From contig JAABTS010000019.1 in NCBI GenBank assembly GCA_011389735.1, forward strand, positions 1 to 49,722: DNA of 49,722 nucleotides. Direction: 5' to 3'. The notes beneath the pieces are model-generated. The model saw nothing but the letters and a program-made list of their open reading frames with translations. It was not told the origin of the DNA and did not search any database. This document shows, piece after piece, positions 25,659-36,292 of the stretch. Position numbers and translations under genes: made by a program. Numbering within the stretch: position 1 is the first letter of the stretch; every line of letters begins with the position of its first letter. This DNA comes from Desulfobacteraceae bacterium (lineage in GTDB: Bacteria > Desulfobacterota > Desulfobacteria > Desulfobacterales > JAABTS01).

Positions 25659-28493
25659 TCATCGGGGTTTGCGCACAATCCGGCCGATTGCCGAAAGGAT
25701 ACTCTTTGCTTCCTTGAACCGGAACCTTTCTAAATGGTCTATAAGAGTATCGACAGCATCTTGAACCTCTTTGGAATCTGTTTTTTTACGGAGTTCAACG
25801 GCTTTTTTTTCCGCTTTCATGTTGTGGTGGTCGATGAGTTCCCCTAATTCTTGTATAAGTGGTTCGAGATCATAGGGGTTGTCGCCGGTTGAGGCGGGCG
25901 GAGATCCGGTTTCAGGGGGAGCGGTTCCGGAAGGCTTATGAAGAATAACGTCTATTGAGTTTATCGCATCGTGCAATTCCCGGCGAAACTTCTCCAGCAG
26001 GTCTTCGGCGGGCGAAGCCCCTTTTGCGATTTCGGACTCCACCGTTTTCGCCGCCAGAAACAGCTTTTCCGCCCCTATATTGCCCGCGGATCCTTTCAAG
26101 GTATGCGCCAGACGCTTTGCGCTTTCGACGTTCCCGCTGTTCAATCCGGATTCAATTTCCTCAAAGGCGGATTGAAAATCCTGCTTGAACAATTTTAAAA
26201 CGGATTTATAAGCGTCCATGCGCCCATGAACTTTCGCCAGCCCTTTATTGATATCGATCCCCTGAAATTCCGGGGGCGCTATGGAATTTTCAGGCGGCTT
26301 GCCGTTTTTATCGGCGAAAGACAACCCGCGGAAATCCGATTGACCCTCCCGGTGAGATAAAAACCTGGAAAAAATAGCGGCGAAATCTCCATTCCTGAAC
26401 GGTTTTTGTAAATATCCGTCCATCCCGGAGGCTTCGATCCGGTTTTTTATTTCGTTCATATTATGGCCGGACAATCCGATAATCGAAACCGAAGGCCCTT
26501 GTCGATCCGATTCCCAAGCCCGAATGGCCTTGGTGGTTTCAAATCCGTTCAATCCAGGCATTTCAATATCCGTGAATATAAAGTCATAGACGTTCTTTTT
26601 ATGCAACAAAACCCCCTCTTCACCGGTTTCCGCCACATCGATAAAATTCGTGAACCGTTTTAAATAGAAGGTGAAAATGGTTCTGCCGGCCTTGTCGTCG
26701 TCGATAACCAGAACTTTGAACGGACTTTTCATTTCGGACGCCAATTTTTCGGAGGGGTTTTGGTCGAGGGTGTTTCTAATAACGGAGATCAGCCGGTTTT
26801 TCGAAACCGGTTTCATGATCAAAGCCTGAACCCCCATTTTTTCGGCCCGCTCTTCATCGATCATATCGCTGTATCCCGTTGAGATAATGACCGGCGTGTC
26901 AGATCTGACGGCTTTGATCTTTTCGGCCAGCTTATCGCCGGTCATGCCCGGCATGGTCATATCCGTCAATACAAGATGATACACATATGGATTTTTTTTG
27001 AACGTCTCCAGAGCTTCGATACTGCTCGATCTTGCAGTGACACGATATCCGTGACGTTTTAAGGCAAGCGACACCATTTTAACGACCGGCTCTTCGTCAT
27101 CGACGACAAGGATATGTTCGTCGCCATTCAGATTACGTTCGGCTTTCGGCGGCTCCGGAGGCGCGACAACCTCTTCCAGAAACGGGAGATAAATATCGAA
27201 CACAGCTCCTTTTCCAAAATCACTGGAAACCATGATATGACCGTTGTGGCTTTTGATAATGCCGTGAACGACGGACAGCCCCATCCCGGTTCCCTGATCC
27301 TTGCTTTTCGTGGTGAAATAGGGATCGAATATTCTATTTAAATGCTCTTCGGGGACGCCCGGCCCCGTATCCCGCACACTGACCGTTAAATACTCCCCGG
27401 CCGCCATTTCCGGATGCGGCGGAACATCATGAACTCCGACAGTGACGTTTCCAACCCTGATTTCCAGCAGGCCCCCTGTTTCACGCATGGCGTGATAGGC
27501 GTTCGTGCTGAGATTCATGATCACCTGGTGCATTTGAAGCGGGTCGGCCTTCACGGAACCTTGCCTTTCTTCCCGGACGATCCGGATATCGATGCTTGTC
27601 GGCAGCATGGAACGAACCAGCTTGACGGCTTCTTCGAGAACCGGCCCGAATTCGACCGGTTTTTTATCCGGTTCGGACTTACGGCTGAACGTCAGGATCT
27701 GATCGACCAGAGCCTTGGCGCGTCGAGCCGAATTCAGAATTTCCCCTGCGTTTTCCTTGATCGGCGAACCTTCGGGAACGTCTTCCATGATCATTTCGGC
27801 ATATCCCAGGATGTGATACAAAATATTGTTGAAATCGTGAGCGATCCCGCCGGCCAGTGTTCCTATGGATTCCATTTTATGGGATTGGCGGAGCTGTTTT
27901 TCGAGGTTTTTCTGCTCGGTTACGTCCATAATATACCCCCGGATTTCAACGAGACTTCCGTCGTCCTTGAATACGCCGATCGCGTTTTCAATGACGTCGA
28001 TCAGTACGCCGTCGATCCGGATCAGGGTTGATTCAAACCTTTCCAGACGCCTTTCTTTTGACAGAAGGGCCAAAAAATCACTGCGGGAAAACGATTCCGG
28101 ATACAATTGATCGAGGTTGTAACCGACTGCTTCTTCGACCGATTTGAATCCCAAGATTCGAGCGAACTCCGGATTGCAAATCACCAGCCGGCTGTCCGGC
28201 TTTGAAATAAAGGCTCCGGATAAATCTTCTTCGAAAAAACTTCTGTACAACCGTTCTTTTTCTTCAAGCGTTTGAATCCGTAACCGGTTTTTCACCATCT
28301 GTTTACCGGTCCGGTTTAGCGCATAAGCGATTACTCCCAGACAAGCCGCGCAGGCGGCTAAAATAGACAGAAATCCAATATTCCGGAACGGCGTTCGGGT
28401 ACAAAGGATAAGAATGACAGGGCATACAACGCAGATAAAAACGGAAATCAAAAACACCGTTCTTAAACCGCGTATGTTCCCTATTTCGTTCAC
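25659..28493 (-). CDS. Hybrid sensor histidine kinase (PAS-HisKA-HATPase-REC-REC-HPt)
   Basis: 944 residues, start GTG 28493 with no strong ribosome site. Order: two N-terminal membrane helices (about 10-60), a PAS domain (about 85-205), HisKA with GGIAHDFNNILYHILGY (phospho-histidine near 220), HATPase with NLSTNAYHAM, VRDTGPGVP and GTGMGLSVV, a first receiver (ILVVDDEEPV, LVLTDMTMPGMTG), a second receiver (VLVIDDDKAG, FIFTDIEMPGLNG), and an HPt domain (AHTLKGSAGNIGAEK). A complete intramolecular phosphorelay. It lies downstream of, and on the same strand as, a sigma-54 response regulator, the likely phosphate acceptor, with repeat A inserted between them. Confidence 0.93.
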   Translation of the reverse strand: MNEIGNIRGLRTVFLISVFICVVCPVILILCTRTPFRNIGFLSILAACAACLGVIAYALNRTGKQMVKNRLRIQTLEEKERLYRSFFEEDLSGAFISKPDSRLVICNPEFARILGFKSVEEAVGYNLDQLYPESFSRSDFLALLSKERRLERFESTLIRIDGVLIDVIENAIGVFKDDGSLVEIRGYIMDVTEQKNLEKQLRQSHKMESIGTLAGGIAHDFNNILYHILGYAEMIMEDVPEGSPIKENAGEILNSARRAKALVDQILTFSRKSEPDKKPVEFGPVLEEAVKLVRSMLPTSIDIRIVREERQGSVKADPLQMHQVIMNLSTNAYHAMRETGGLLEIRVGNVTVGVHDVPPHPEMAAGEYLTVSVRDTGPGVPEEHLNRIFDPYFTTKSKDQGTGMGLSVVHGIIKSHNGHIMVSSDFGKGAVFDIYLPFLEEVVAPPEPPKAERNLNGDEHILVVDDEEPVVKMVSLALKRHGYRVTARSSSIEALETFKKNPYVYHLVLTDMTMPGMTGDKLAEKIKAVRSDTPVIISTGYSDMIDEERAEKMGVQALIMKPVSKNRLISVIRNTLDQNPSEKLASEMKSPFKVLVIDDDKAGRTIFTFYLKRFTNFIDVAETGEEGVLLHKKNVYDFIFTDIEMPGLNGFETTKAIRAWESDRQGPSVSIIGLSGHNMNEIKNRIEASGMDGYLQKPFRNGDFAAIFSRFLSHREGQSDFRGLSFADKNGKPPENSIAPPEFQGIDINKGLAKVHGRMDAYKSVLKLFKQDFQSAFEEIESGLNSGNVESAKRLAHTLKGSAGNIGAEKLFLAAKTVESEIAKGASPAEDLLEKFRRELHDAINSIDVILHKPSGTAPPETGSPPASTGDNPYDLEPLIQELGELIDHHNMKAEKKAVELRKKTDSKEVQDAVDTLIDHLERFRFKEAKSILSAIGRIVRKPR

Positions 28494-28713
28494 TGCGCGG
28501 AAAATCCCGATTTGCCCGATTTGAAGGCTGCGCCTGAATCAGCATGAAAATCAATCATATTCAACTCCTTGTTCAAAATGAACCCGATGTACGCCTTTCG
28601 GAACGGTGCAATGACGTGATTGCACTATAGCTTTCCCTAAATTAAATTTCAATCAATTCTCATTCCAGTGTCACTCCAATTGAAAAACTACAAGCCGGTA
28701 AATCCTATTTTTC

Positions 28714-28877
28714 TATACATTGCGGCTGAACCAAAACATCCTCACGCTCCTTGGGATTTGCAATCTCGGTTCGCCGAGGGAGGACACGCAGGTTGCAAAC
28801 CCGCCCGGAGCACTAATATCGGGGGTTACAAACCAGTTCGGAGCCATATTTTGAGACTTTTCGTTCAAGCACTACAT
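28714..28877. repeat. Repeat A (small inverted-repeat element), copy 2
   Basis: Left end tatacattgcggctgaacc and right end ttttcgttcaagcactacat are imperfect inverted repeats. The interior shares cctcacgctcc and gggatttgcaatc with the complete copy at 38895-39027 but has an extra ggttacaaacc segment. It lies between the response regulator and its kinase. No coding capacity. Confidence 0.75.
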
Positions 28878-28922
28878 AATCGTTTTTTTGCACTGATCAG
28901 ATCCGATATTCATTAATTTTAA

Positions 28923-30299
28923 CTACGCCTCCCCGTAGGATTTCAATTTCCGCCGAAGCGTATTCAATCCGATATCCAGCAGGCGGGCGGTTTTGGATTT
29001 GTTTTTTCCGGTGCGGTGATACACTTTGAGAATATGGCTTTTTTCAGCCTGCGCCAGGGTGACCGCCGGTTCGAGGGTTGAAACCGGAGTTTTTTCCGGC
29101 GCGGATTTACGGTGTCCGATACGATCCTGTATCAATGATTTTGAAATGGATTTTCCCTGAGCCAGATTGACGGTGGATTGAATGATCGAAACAAGCTCCC
29201 TGATATTCCCCGGGAATTCGTACATGACAAGCTCGCCTAGCGCATCGTCATCGATTCCGCACATTCCCCCGCATTCCTCAAAATCCCGAAAAATCATGTC
29301 CACCAGCAACGGAATATCCTCCCGCCTTTCTCTCAAAGGCGGCAAATGAAGCCGGCCGCCGCGGAGACGGTAATACAAGTCCATCCGAAATTCCTTCCTG
29401 GATATCATGTTTTCGATATCTTTGTTGGTGGCGGCGATAAACCGGATATCGGCGCGGCTGCGGCTGCTGGTTCCCAACTTGAAATATTCGCCTTCCTGGA
29501 GAACCCTGAGCAGTTTTCCCTGAAGATCGAGGGCCATGTCGCCGATTTCGTCCAAAAATAGAGCGCCGCCGTGAGTCCGTTCCAGATATCCGCCCCGGCT
29601 TTTATCCGCTCCGGTGAACGCCCCTTTGGTGTGCCCGAAAAATTCCGCCTCGAAAAGGCCCGGAGCCAGAGACGCCATGTTAACTGGTGTAAAAGGCTTG
29701 TTTTTTCGGGAGCTTGCAGCATGAATGGCCCGCGCGAGCAGTTCCTTGCCGCTTCCGCTTTCCCCGGTGATCAAAACAGGGATGTCGCTGCCCGCGTGAA
29801 GCTCGGCCTCCTTCAATACCTTTAACATCCGACTGGAACGCGTTACGATTGATTGAAAAGCCCGGGGATTTTTAAGCGCCGGAGGACTGCCGCTTTTTTC
29901 GATGTCGAGGATGTCCAAAAGCCGCTTTTTTTCCAAAACGCGTTTCAATGAAATGGCGACGCTTTCACGGGGCGCCGGTTTGACCAGATAATCATACGCT
30001 CCCATGTTAAGACATTCCACGGCGACCCGCGCGTCGTTCACCGCCGTAATCATGATACATTCCGTACCCGGACTCGATCGCTTGATGATTTCGAGCAGCT
30101 CCATGCCGGACATGCCCGGCATGGTCATATCGATAAACGCGATGTCGAAAAAATGTTCGCTTTCAAACATCGCCGCCGCTTCAACGGCGTCGTCCACAAT
30201 TTGAATCTGGCTGAACCCTAAACCGTCAAGCTTCTTTTTGAAGATTTCCAGGAAATCCGGGTCGTCGTCAATAAGTAATATTTTAGCGTCTGATTGCAT
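28923..30299 (-). CDS. Sigma-54-dependent response regulator (NtrC type)
   Basis: 458 residues. Receiver domain 1-120 with D11-D13 and phospho-acceptor D57 (IAFIDMTMPGMSG), YLVKPA; AAA+ activator domain about 145-385 with Walker A GESGSGKE, EFFGHTKGAFTGADKSRGG (GAFTGA loop), Walker B GALFLDEIGDM, and DLYYRLRGGRLHLPPLRERREDI; Fis-type helix-turn-helix at the end (NKSKTARLLDIGLNTLRRKLKSY). It would bind enhancer sites and drive a sigma-54 promoter when phosphorylated, probably by the hybrid kinase downstream. The nearest sigma-54 promoter candidate is in the divergent region in front of the metF-hdrA operon. Confidence 0.93.
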   Translation of the reverse strand: MQSDAKILLIDDDPDFLEIFKKKLDGLGFSQIQIVDDAVEAAAMFESEHFFDIAFIDMTMPGMSGMELLEIIKRSSPGTECIMITAVNDARVAVECLNMGAYDYLVKPAPRESVAISLKRVLEKKRLLDILDIEKSGSPPALKNPRAFQSIVTRSSRMLKVLKEAELHAGSDIPVLITGESGSGKELLARAIHAASSRKNKPFTPVNMASLAPGLFEAEFFGHTKGAFTGADKSRGGYLERTHGGALFLDEIGDMALDLQGKLLRVLQEGEYFKLGTSSRSRADIRFIAATNKDIENMISRKEFRMDLYYRLRGGRLHLPPLRERREDIPLLVDMIFRDFEECGGMCGIDDDALGELVMYEFPGNIRELVSIIQSTVNLAQGKSISKSLIQDRIGHRKSAPEKTPVSTLEPAVTLAQAEKSHILKVYHRTGKNKSKTARLLDIGLNTLRRKLKSYGEA

Positions 30300-30518
30300 T
30301 CGGCTTCCGTGAATTGGGAGCAGTCCCTTCCGGACGGCTCCGTTAGATCAGGAACATGGCCCGGCGACATGCGTCAAATCCCTGAAAATGAAAACCGATT
30401 GTAATGGAACCCGGCCGTTCGTGTCAAGCTCTAAAGACCAGGCGCAAGCATACATGTCGATGATCTTGGAACAACGGCGGTCTAAAAACCGCTTTTCAAC
30501 CAGGCCGAAACGGCCTAT

Positions 30519-30594
30519 GCCAAAATGGAATAGTATCCTCCATTCAAACTGTCCATACAAGGATTCATCGATCTTATAGGCCAAAATGGAATAG
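30519..30594. promoter_or_regulatory. Paired direct repeats, candidate enhancer sites
   Basis: GCCAAAATGGAATAG occurs at 30519-30533 and identically at 30580-30594, 61 bp between starts, about 185 and 125 bp upstream of the sigma-54 promoter elements. This spacing fits enhancer-binding-protein sites. Assignment to the neighbouring regulator is inferred. Confidence 0.5.
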
Positions 30595-30701
30595 CGAACA
30601 CTCCACAGGCTTATCCATAAATGCTCCTCAGGCAAAATAAAATTTGTATAACATGCTGTAAAATTTGACTATTCAAAGAATAATAATTCAATCGCGGATT
30701 C

Positions 30702-30717
30702 CGGCACGGTAGTTGCT
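30702..30717 (+). promoter_or_regulatory. Sigma-54 promoter (-24/-12)
   Basis: CGGCACGGTAGTTGCT matches the consensus TGGCAC-N5-TTGCW at all but the first base; the invariant GG (30703-30704) and GC (30715-30716) are exactly 10 bases apart. Transcription would begin near 30728, giving a leader of about 60 bases before the metF-like gene at 30790. Confidence 0.7.
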
Positions 30718-30789
30718 CATTGGAAATGGGTGTCAGCATAAAACAAGTCATGGAATTAAAGCACATAATAAACGGCGAAGGGAGAACAT

Positions 30790-31656
30790 ATGAATCTTAA
30801 ACAGAAATTTGACGCCGGGCGATTCGTCATTTTGGCGGAAATGGAGCCTCCAAAGGGGACTGACGTTTCGGATATGGTGAACGCGGCCCAACGAGTCAAG
30901 GGTGAAGTGGACGCCTTTGTGGTTCCGGAGATGAGCAACGCCGTGATGCGTATGAGTTCGCTGGGCGGGGCGATGATTCTGCACAACAAGGGTATGGAAA
31001 CGATCATGCAGGCCAACTGCCGGGACCGGAATCGGATAGCTCTCCAGGCGGATCTGCTTGCGGCCGCCGGTTGCGGGATTCAAAACGTGATGGCGGTGGC
31101 CGGCAGTGATCCGAGTTTCGGAGATCATCAACAGGCGCGGTCGGTGTATGACATTGATCTGTTGGAGCTTTTGAAAATGTTGACCACGATGCAAACCGGC
31201 AGGGACATGGCGGGGATTGAATTAAAAGGAACGCCTGAGTTTTTGTTGGGATCGACGATCAACGCGGGGGCCGGCAAATCGCCGGAGCTGGCGCTGGAGG
31301 AGCTGAATAAAAAAATCGACGCCGGCGCCGGTTTTTTTGTTACACCGCCGTTGTTCGACATTTCAGGTATCAGGCCTTTTATGAAGCGCGTCGATTTGAA
31401 AAAAACGCGTATTATTCCGACGGTGCTTTTGCTCAAATCGCTTGGAATGGCGCGTTATCTGGCTCGCAACGTGGACGATGTTCATGTGCCGGACACTTTG
31501 ATCACGCGTATCCGGAAAGCTCCGGAAAAACCCAGGGAATGTATCGCGATCGCGGCGGAAATGATTACCGCTCTGAGAGATGAAGGATTCAGCGGCGTGT
31601 TGATTTCGACACGGGGCTGGGAAAACAGATTACCGGACATACTTCAAAAAATTTGA
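30790..31656 (+). CDS. Methylenetetrahydrofolate-reductase-like protein (MetF family), first copy
   Basis: 288 residues of the MetF TIM barrel: [11 protein letters not shown] with the acidic catalytic-site motif, [38 protein letters not shown], and [13 protein letters not shown] (substrate and flavin region). GGGAG lies before the ATG. It is a divergent paralogue of the second metF at 37409 and opens the operon, 8 bases before hdrA. Two MetF proteins in one operon suggest either two partner complexes or a role of this copy in delivering electrons or substrate to HdrA; which one is the true reductase is not decided by sequence. Confidence 0.85.
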   Translation: MNLKQKFDAGRFVILAEMEPPKGTDVSDMVNAAQRVKGEVDAFVVPEMSNAVMRMSSLGGAMILHNKGMETIMQANCRDRNRIALQADLLAAAGCGIQNVMAVAGSDPSFGDHQQARSVYDIDLLELLKMLTTMQTGRDMAGIELKGTPEFLLGSTINAGAGKSPELALEELNKKIDAGAGFFVTPPLFDISGIRPFMKRVDLKKTRIIPTVLLLKSLGMARYLARNVDDVHVPDTLITRIRKAPEKPRECIAIAAEMITALRDEGFSGVLISTRGWENRLPDILQKI

Positions 31657-31664
31657 GGACAGCC

Positions 31665-34600
31665 ATGATACAGAATGAAAACATCGTGAAGAACGCAAAT
31701 GAACTTACAGGCGCCGTTATGGTGCTTGGCGGCGGAATCGCCGGTATGCAGTCGGCTCTGGATCTCGCAAATTCAGGCTATTACGTTTATCTGGTCGAAA
31801 AGGAATCCGCTATCGGAGGGATGATGTCTCAACTGGATAAGACTTTTCCGACCAACGATTGCGCCATGTGAATCATTTCACCGAAACTGGTCGAGGTCGG
31901 CCGGCATCTGAACATTGAATTGTTAACGAACACCGAATTATTGGATTTGCAGGGGGAACCCGGGAAGTTTACGGCGAAGGTTCACCGGCGTCCCCGTTAC
32001 ATTGACGTTTCCAAATGCACGAGCTGCGGCGAATGCGCCAGTGTGTGCCCTGTTAATCTGCCCAACGAGTATGACGAAGGGCTTTCCGAAAAGAAAGCGA
32101 CCTTCAAGCGCTACGCCCAGGCGATTCCCGGAGCATACGCTATCGAGAAAAAAGATAACGCGCCCTGCCGTCTGGCCTGTCCGGCCGGGCTTAACGTCCA
32201 GGGATACGTCCAGATGGTCAAGGAAGGAAATTACAAGGAAGCCCTGAAGATCATCATGGAAGATCTTCCTCTGCCGGGCGTACTTGGCAGGATTTGTCCC
32301 CACGGGTGCGAAGACGCCTGCCGGCGCTGTGACGTGGATCAGCCGGTGGCGATTCGCGACCTCAAACGTCTGGCCGCCGATCAATTCGACGCCCGGCAAA
32401 TTGAAATCCAGTGCGAACCGAGGCGGAGTGAAACCGTGGCGATCGTGGGGTCGGGGCCCGCCGGGCTTTCAGCGGCCTATCATCTGGCGCGCAAAGGCGT
32501 GTTGTCGGTCATATACGAATCCCAGCCCAAGGCGGGCGGTATGCTGCGGATCGGGGTCCCGGATCATCGTTTACCTCCGGAGGTGTTGGACAGAGATATT
32601 GAAGTGGTCACGAATCTTGGAGTGGAAATCAAAACCGGCACGCCTATCGGACCCGGCCTGACCGTGGACGATCTGTTCAACCAGGGATATAGTGCGGTAT
32701 ACCTGGCGATTGGAGCGCACAAGGGGATCGATCTGGGCGTTCCGGGGGAAAAAGCCGGCGGAGTTCGGCAGGGCGTGGATTTTCTGCGGGAAATCAATCT
32801 GACCGGCAAAACCGATGTCGGCGAGCATGTAGCCGTTATCGGCGGAGGAAACGTGGCGATCGACGTGGCTCGATGCGCGGTTCGACTGGGCGCCGGGAGC
32901 GTCAACATCATTTACCGCCGGACTCGTGCGGAAATGCCGGCCTGGGAAGAAGAAATCCATGCGGCGGAAACGGAAGGCGTGAAATTGACGTATCTGTCGG
33001 CGCCCCAGGAAATCCTGGTGGAGGACGGAAAAGTCGTTGGGTTGAGATGTATCCGCATGGCGCTGGGCGAGCCGGATTCGTCGGGCCGGCGGCGTCCGAC
33101 GCCGATTCCCGGAAGCGAATACGAACTAGATATCGACCAGATTATCCCTGCAATCGGCCAGCGGCCGGATCTTTCCTGCCTGGAAAACACCGAAGGCCTG
33201 GAATTCACGCGATGGGGAACGGCTGAAACGGCCGAAATCACATATGAAACCGGACGCAAAGGCCTTTTTGCGGGCGGGGATTTTCAGACCGGCCCGTGGA
33301 TCGCCATCGGCGCTGTAGCCGCGGGTAAAGAAGCCGCCGAATCGATCATCCGCTACCTGGATGGAAAAGACATGGCGGAATCACGAGAAACGGTCGAGAA
33401 TCAGAACCCTGAATACCGCCCGATACCCGAGAACGAACCCAGACGCTCCAGAGCGAAGCAAATCGAGCTTCCGGTGGAACAGCGCAAAGGCAATTTCAAC
33501 GAAGTCGAACTGGGATACGAAGAAACCCAGGGCCGTGAAGAAGCCTCCCGATGCCTGAACTGCGGATATTGCTGTGAGTGTAAACAATGCGAGGAAGCCT
33601 GTCTGGCGGAAGCCGTTTGCCACGACGACACCGGAATGGAGATGGAATTGCAAATCGGATCGCTGGTGCTATGCCCCGGAAGCCGGCCTTATGATCCGTC
33701 CGAACTGGAAGCTTTCTATCACCACAAAAGCAATCCCAACGTACTGACAAGCCTCGAATTCGAACGGATTCTCAGCGCGTCGGGGCCCACTATGGGCCAT
33801 TTGACCCGGCCTTCGGATCACGCCGAGCCCAAAAAAATCGCATGGCTCCAATGCGTCGGATCACGAGACACGAACAAATGCGGCAACGGATACTGTTCCT
33901 CGGTATGCTGCATGTACGCGCTCAAGGACTCCATGATCGCCAAAGAACATTCCAGGGAGGAGTTGGACTGCGCAATTTTCAACATGGATATTCGAACTTT
34001 CGGCAAGGATTACGAAAAATATTACGAACGGGCCAAAACAGCAGGCGTGCGTTTTGTAAAAGCCCGGGTTCACACCATCGACGACGATGCAAACAGCAAG
34101 GATCTGCGTCTTAAATACGCCGATGACGCCGGCGTAATGCAGGAAGAAGTATTCGATATGGTGGTGCTGTCCGTCGGTCTTCAATCTCCGGCGTCGATTC
34201 GGGAACTGGCGGATCGGATCGGAGTAAAACTGGACAAATACAATTTCGCCCTGACCGAACCGTTCACTCCGGTGGAGACGTCCCGTCCAGGGGTTTACGC
34301 CTGCGGTGTTTTCCAGGAGCCCAAGGACATCCCGAGTTCAGTGACGGAAGCCGGAGCCGCGGCCTGCCTGGCGGGAGGTCGTCTGGCGCCGGTTCGACAC
34401 ACGATGGCCAAAAGCGTGGAAATTCCGGAAGAGATCGACGTCGAAGGCCTGGATTGCCGCGTGGGCGTATTCGTCTGCAATTGCGGCGTCAACATTTCCG
34501 GAACGGTGAATGTGCCCGAGGTCGAGGAATATGCCGGAAGCCTTCCCAATGTGGTCTTTTCAACCCAGAATCTTTTTACCTGCTCCCAGGATTCCCAGGA

Positions 34601-36122
34601 AAAAATGAAGGAAATCATCCGGGAAGAAAACCTGAACCGGGTGGTCGTGGCGGCCTGCACTCCGAAAACCCACGAGGGGATATTCATGGACACCCTTCAA
34701 GCTTGCGGCCTGAACAAGTATCTGTTTGAAATGGCCAATATCCGTAATCAGGATTCCTGGTGCCATTCGGACGATCCGGTTAAAGCCACGGAAAAAGCGA
34801 AGCATCTGGTCAAAATGGCAGTAGCCCGTTCCGTGACGCTCAACCCGCTTCACGAAAAGAAAATCCCGGTCAATCAACGCGCTCTGGTGATCGGCGGCGG
34901 AATCGCCGGCATGAACGCGGCTCTGTCTCTGGCGGACCAGGGGTTCGAAGTCGTGCTGGTGGAAAAAGAACCCAAACTCGGCGGCATGGCCAATCAACTT
35001 TTGACCACCATTGAAGGCGCCGATGTTCAGGACTATCTCGGCGAACTCATACGGCGGGTCGACAACCATGAAAAGATTCAGACGCTCACCCAATCCCTGA
35101 TTGTCGGATTCTCCGGATTCAAGGGAAATTTCACGACCGAAGTCCTTGTCGGACCGGGAATGTACGAACGTAAAATCGATCACGGAGTCGTTATACTCGC
35201 CACGGGCGCGGTGGAATACCAGCCCGGGGAATACCTCTACGGACAGGACGACCGGGTCATGACCCAGGTGGAACTCACCCGGCGCCTGAAAGAAAAAGGG
35301 GCGGAGGATCTGAATCAGGTGGTGATGATTCAATGTATCGGTTCCCGAAACGCGGAAAACCCGAACTGTTCACGAATCTGCTGCCAGAACGCAATCAAGA
35401 ACGCTCTTTTGATTAAAAAAAGAAACCCGGAAGCAGGCGTGTTCATTCTATACCGCGATATCCGAACATACGGACTGCTCGAAGAATATTACACCGAAGC
35501 CAGAAAGCAAGGCGTCATGTTCTTCCGGTTCGATCCCGACGATCCTCCGGAAGCCCAAACCACGGACGAAGGCGTGGAGGTGACTTTCAATGATCATGTT
35601 CTTGGCCAAAAGCTGCGGGTTTCATCCGATCTTCTCGTACTGAGCGCGGGCATGGTCGCCGAAGACACCGAGGAACTGTCGTCCATCGTGAAACTGGCCC
35701 GCAACGCCGAAGGATATTTCATGGAGGCTCATGTAAAGCTGAGACCGGTGGATATGGGTACGGAAGGCGTTTTCGTTTGCGGAACCGCCCACAGCCCCAA
35801 GCTGATCTCGGAAACGATCGCTCAATCCCAGGCGGCGGCGTCCCGGGCCACGACGTTCCTGTCGCAAAGCGAGCTGACGCTGTCCGCCGTTACCGCCTGC
35901 GTGGATCAGGAAAACTGCGCGTCGTGCCTGATATGCGTAAGATCGTGTCCTTACGGGGTTCCGAGGATCAACGAAGACGGCGTAAGCGAAATAGACGTGG
36001 CTCTTTGCCGGGGGTGCGGCGTGTGCGCCGCTGAATGCCCCGCCAAGGCCATTGAATTGAACTGGTACGAAGACGAACAGATATTGAGCAAGGTTGAATC
36101 CCTGCTTGAAGGCGTATTATAG
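31665..36122 (+). CDS. hdrA: Selenocysteine-containing HdrA-GltD-HdrA fusion flavoprotein
   Basis: 1485 residues when TGA at 31869-31871 is read as selenocysteine 69 in [10 protein letters not shown](Sec)IISPKLVE, the position that is Cys in ordinary HdrA and Sec in some methanogen and deltaproteobacterial HdrA. GAGG lies 6 bases before ATG 31665. Order: FAD motif GGGIAGM (21-27), 4Fe-4[12 protein letters not shown] (118-128), an inserted GltD/NfnB-like module (about 165-575: [43 protein letters not shown]), the rest of HdrA with [17 protein letters not shown] (about 630), then a second HdrA ([11 protein letters not shown] about 934; [13 protein letters not shown] about 1072) with two C-terminal 4Fe-4S motifs (about 1417 and 1447). 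It probably bifurcates electrons between NAD(P)H-linked and MetF or ferredoxin partners. No hdrB or hdrC is present. The TAG stop lies in repeat C copy 4. Confidence 0.92.
31881..31900 (+). promoter_or_regulatory. Candidate bacterial SECIS element in hdrA
   Basis: CCGA (31881-31884) pairs with TCGG (31897-31900), with a short inner CT/AG pairing and a loop GGTCG starting 18 bases after the TGA. Position and a G at the loop start fit bacterial SECIS rules, but the stem is weak. Confidence 0.45.
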
Positions 36123-36216
36123 CCTTCCGGAATTCCAATTTCACGAGGCGCCGGTCCGTAACATGCGAATCGGCGAATCTTCGGCCCGCCGCCTTGTGAA
36201 AGCGAGCTTCCGAAGA
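36120..36216. repeat. Palindromic intergenic repeat C, copy 4
   Basis: tagccttccggaattccaat ttcacgaggcgccggtcc and its counterpart tcggcccgccgccttgtgaa agcgagcttccg. It overlaps the hdrA stop codon and lies within the operon between hdrA and mvhD, where it could stabilise or attenuate the message. Confidence 0.8.
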
Positions 36217-36292
36217 CCATATACAGGTTGATGGACATAACGGTTTTCAGTCTTTGAAATCGAATTTTAAGTATAAACACACGGAGGACATT

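Noticed and set aside
31653-31871. Separate short oxidoreductase gene upstream of a larger HdrA gene
   Set aside because: Both parts are in the same frame and continue one HdrA protein across TGA at the known selenocysteine position, so one recoded gene explains it better.
32564-35333. Several long antisense open frames within hdrA
   Set aside because: Shadows of a GC-rich coding strand; hdrA motifs are unambiguous on the plus strand.
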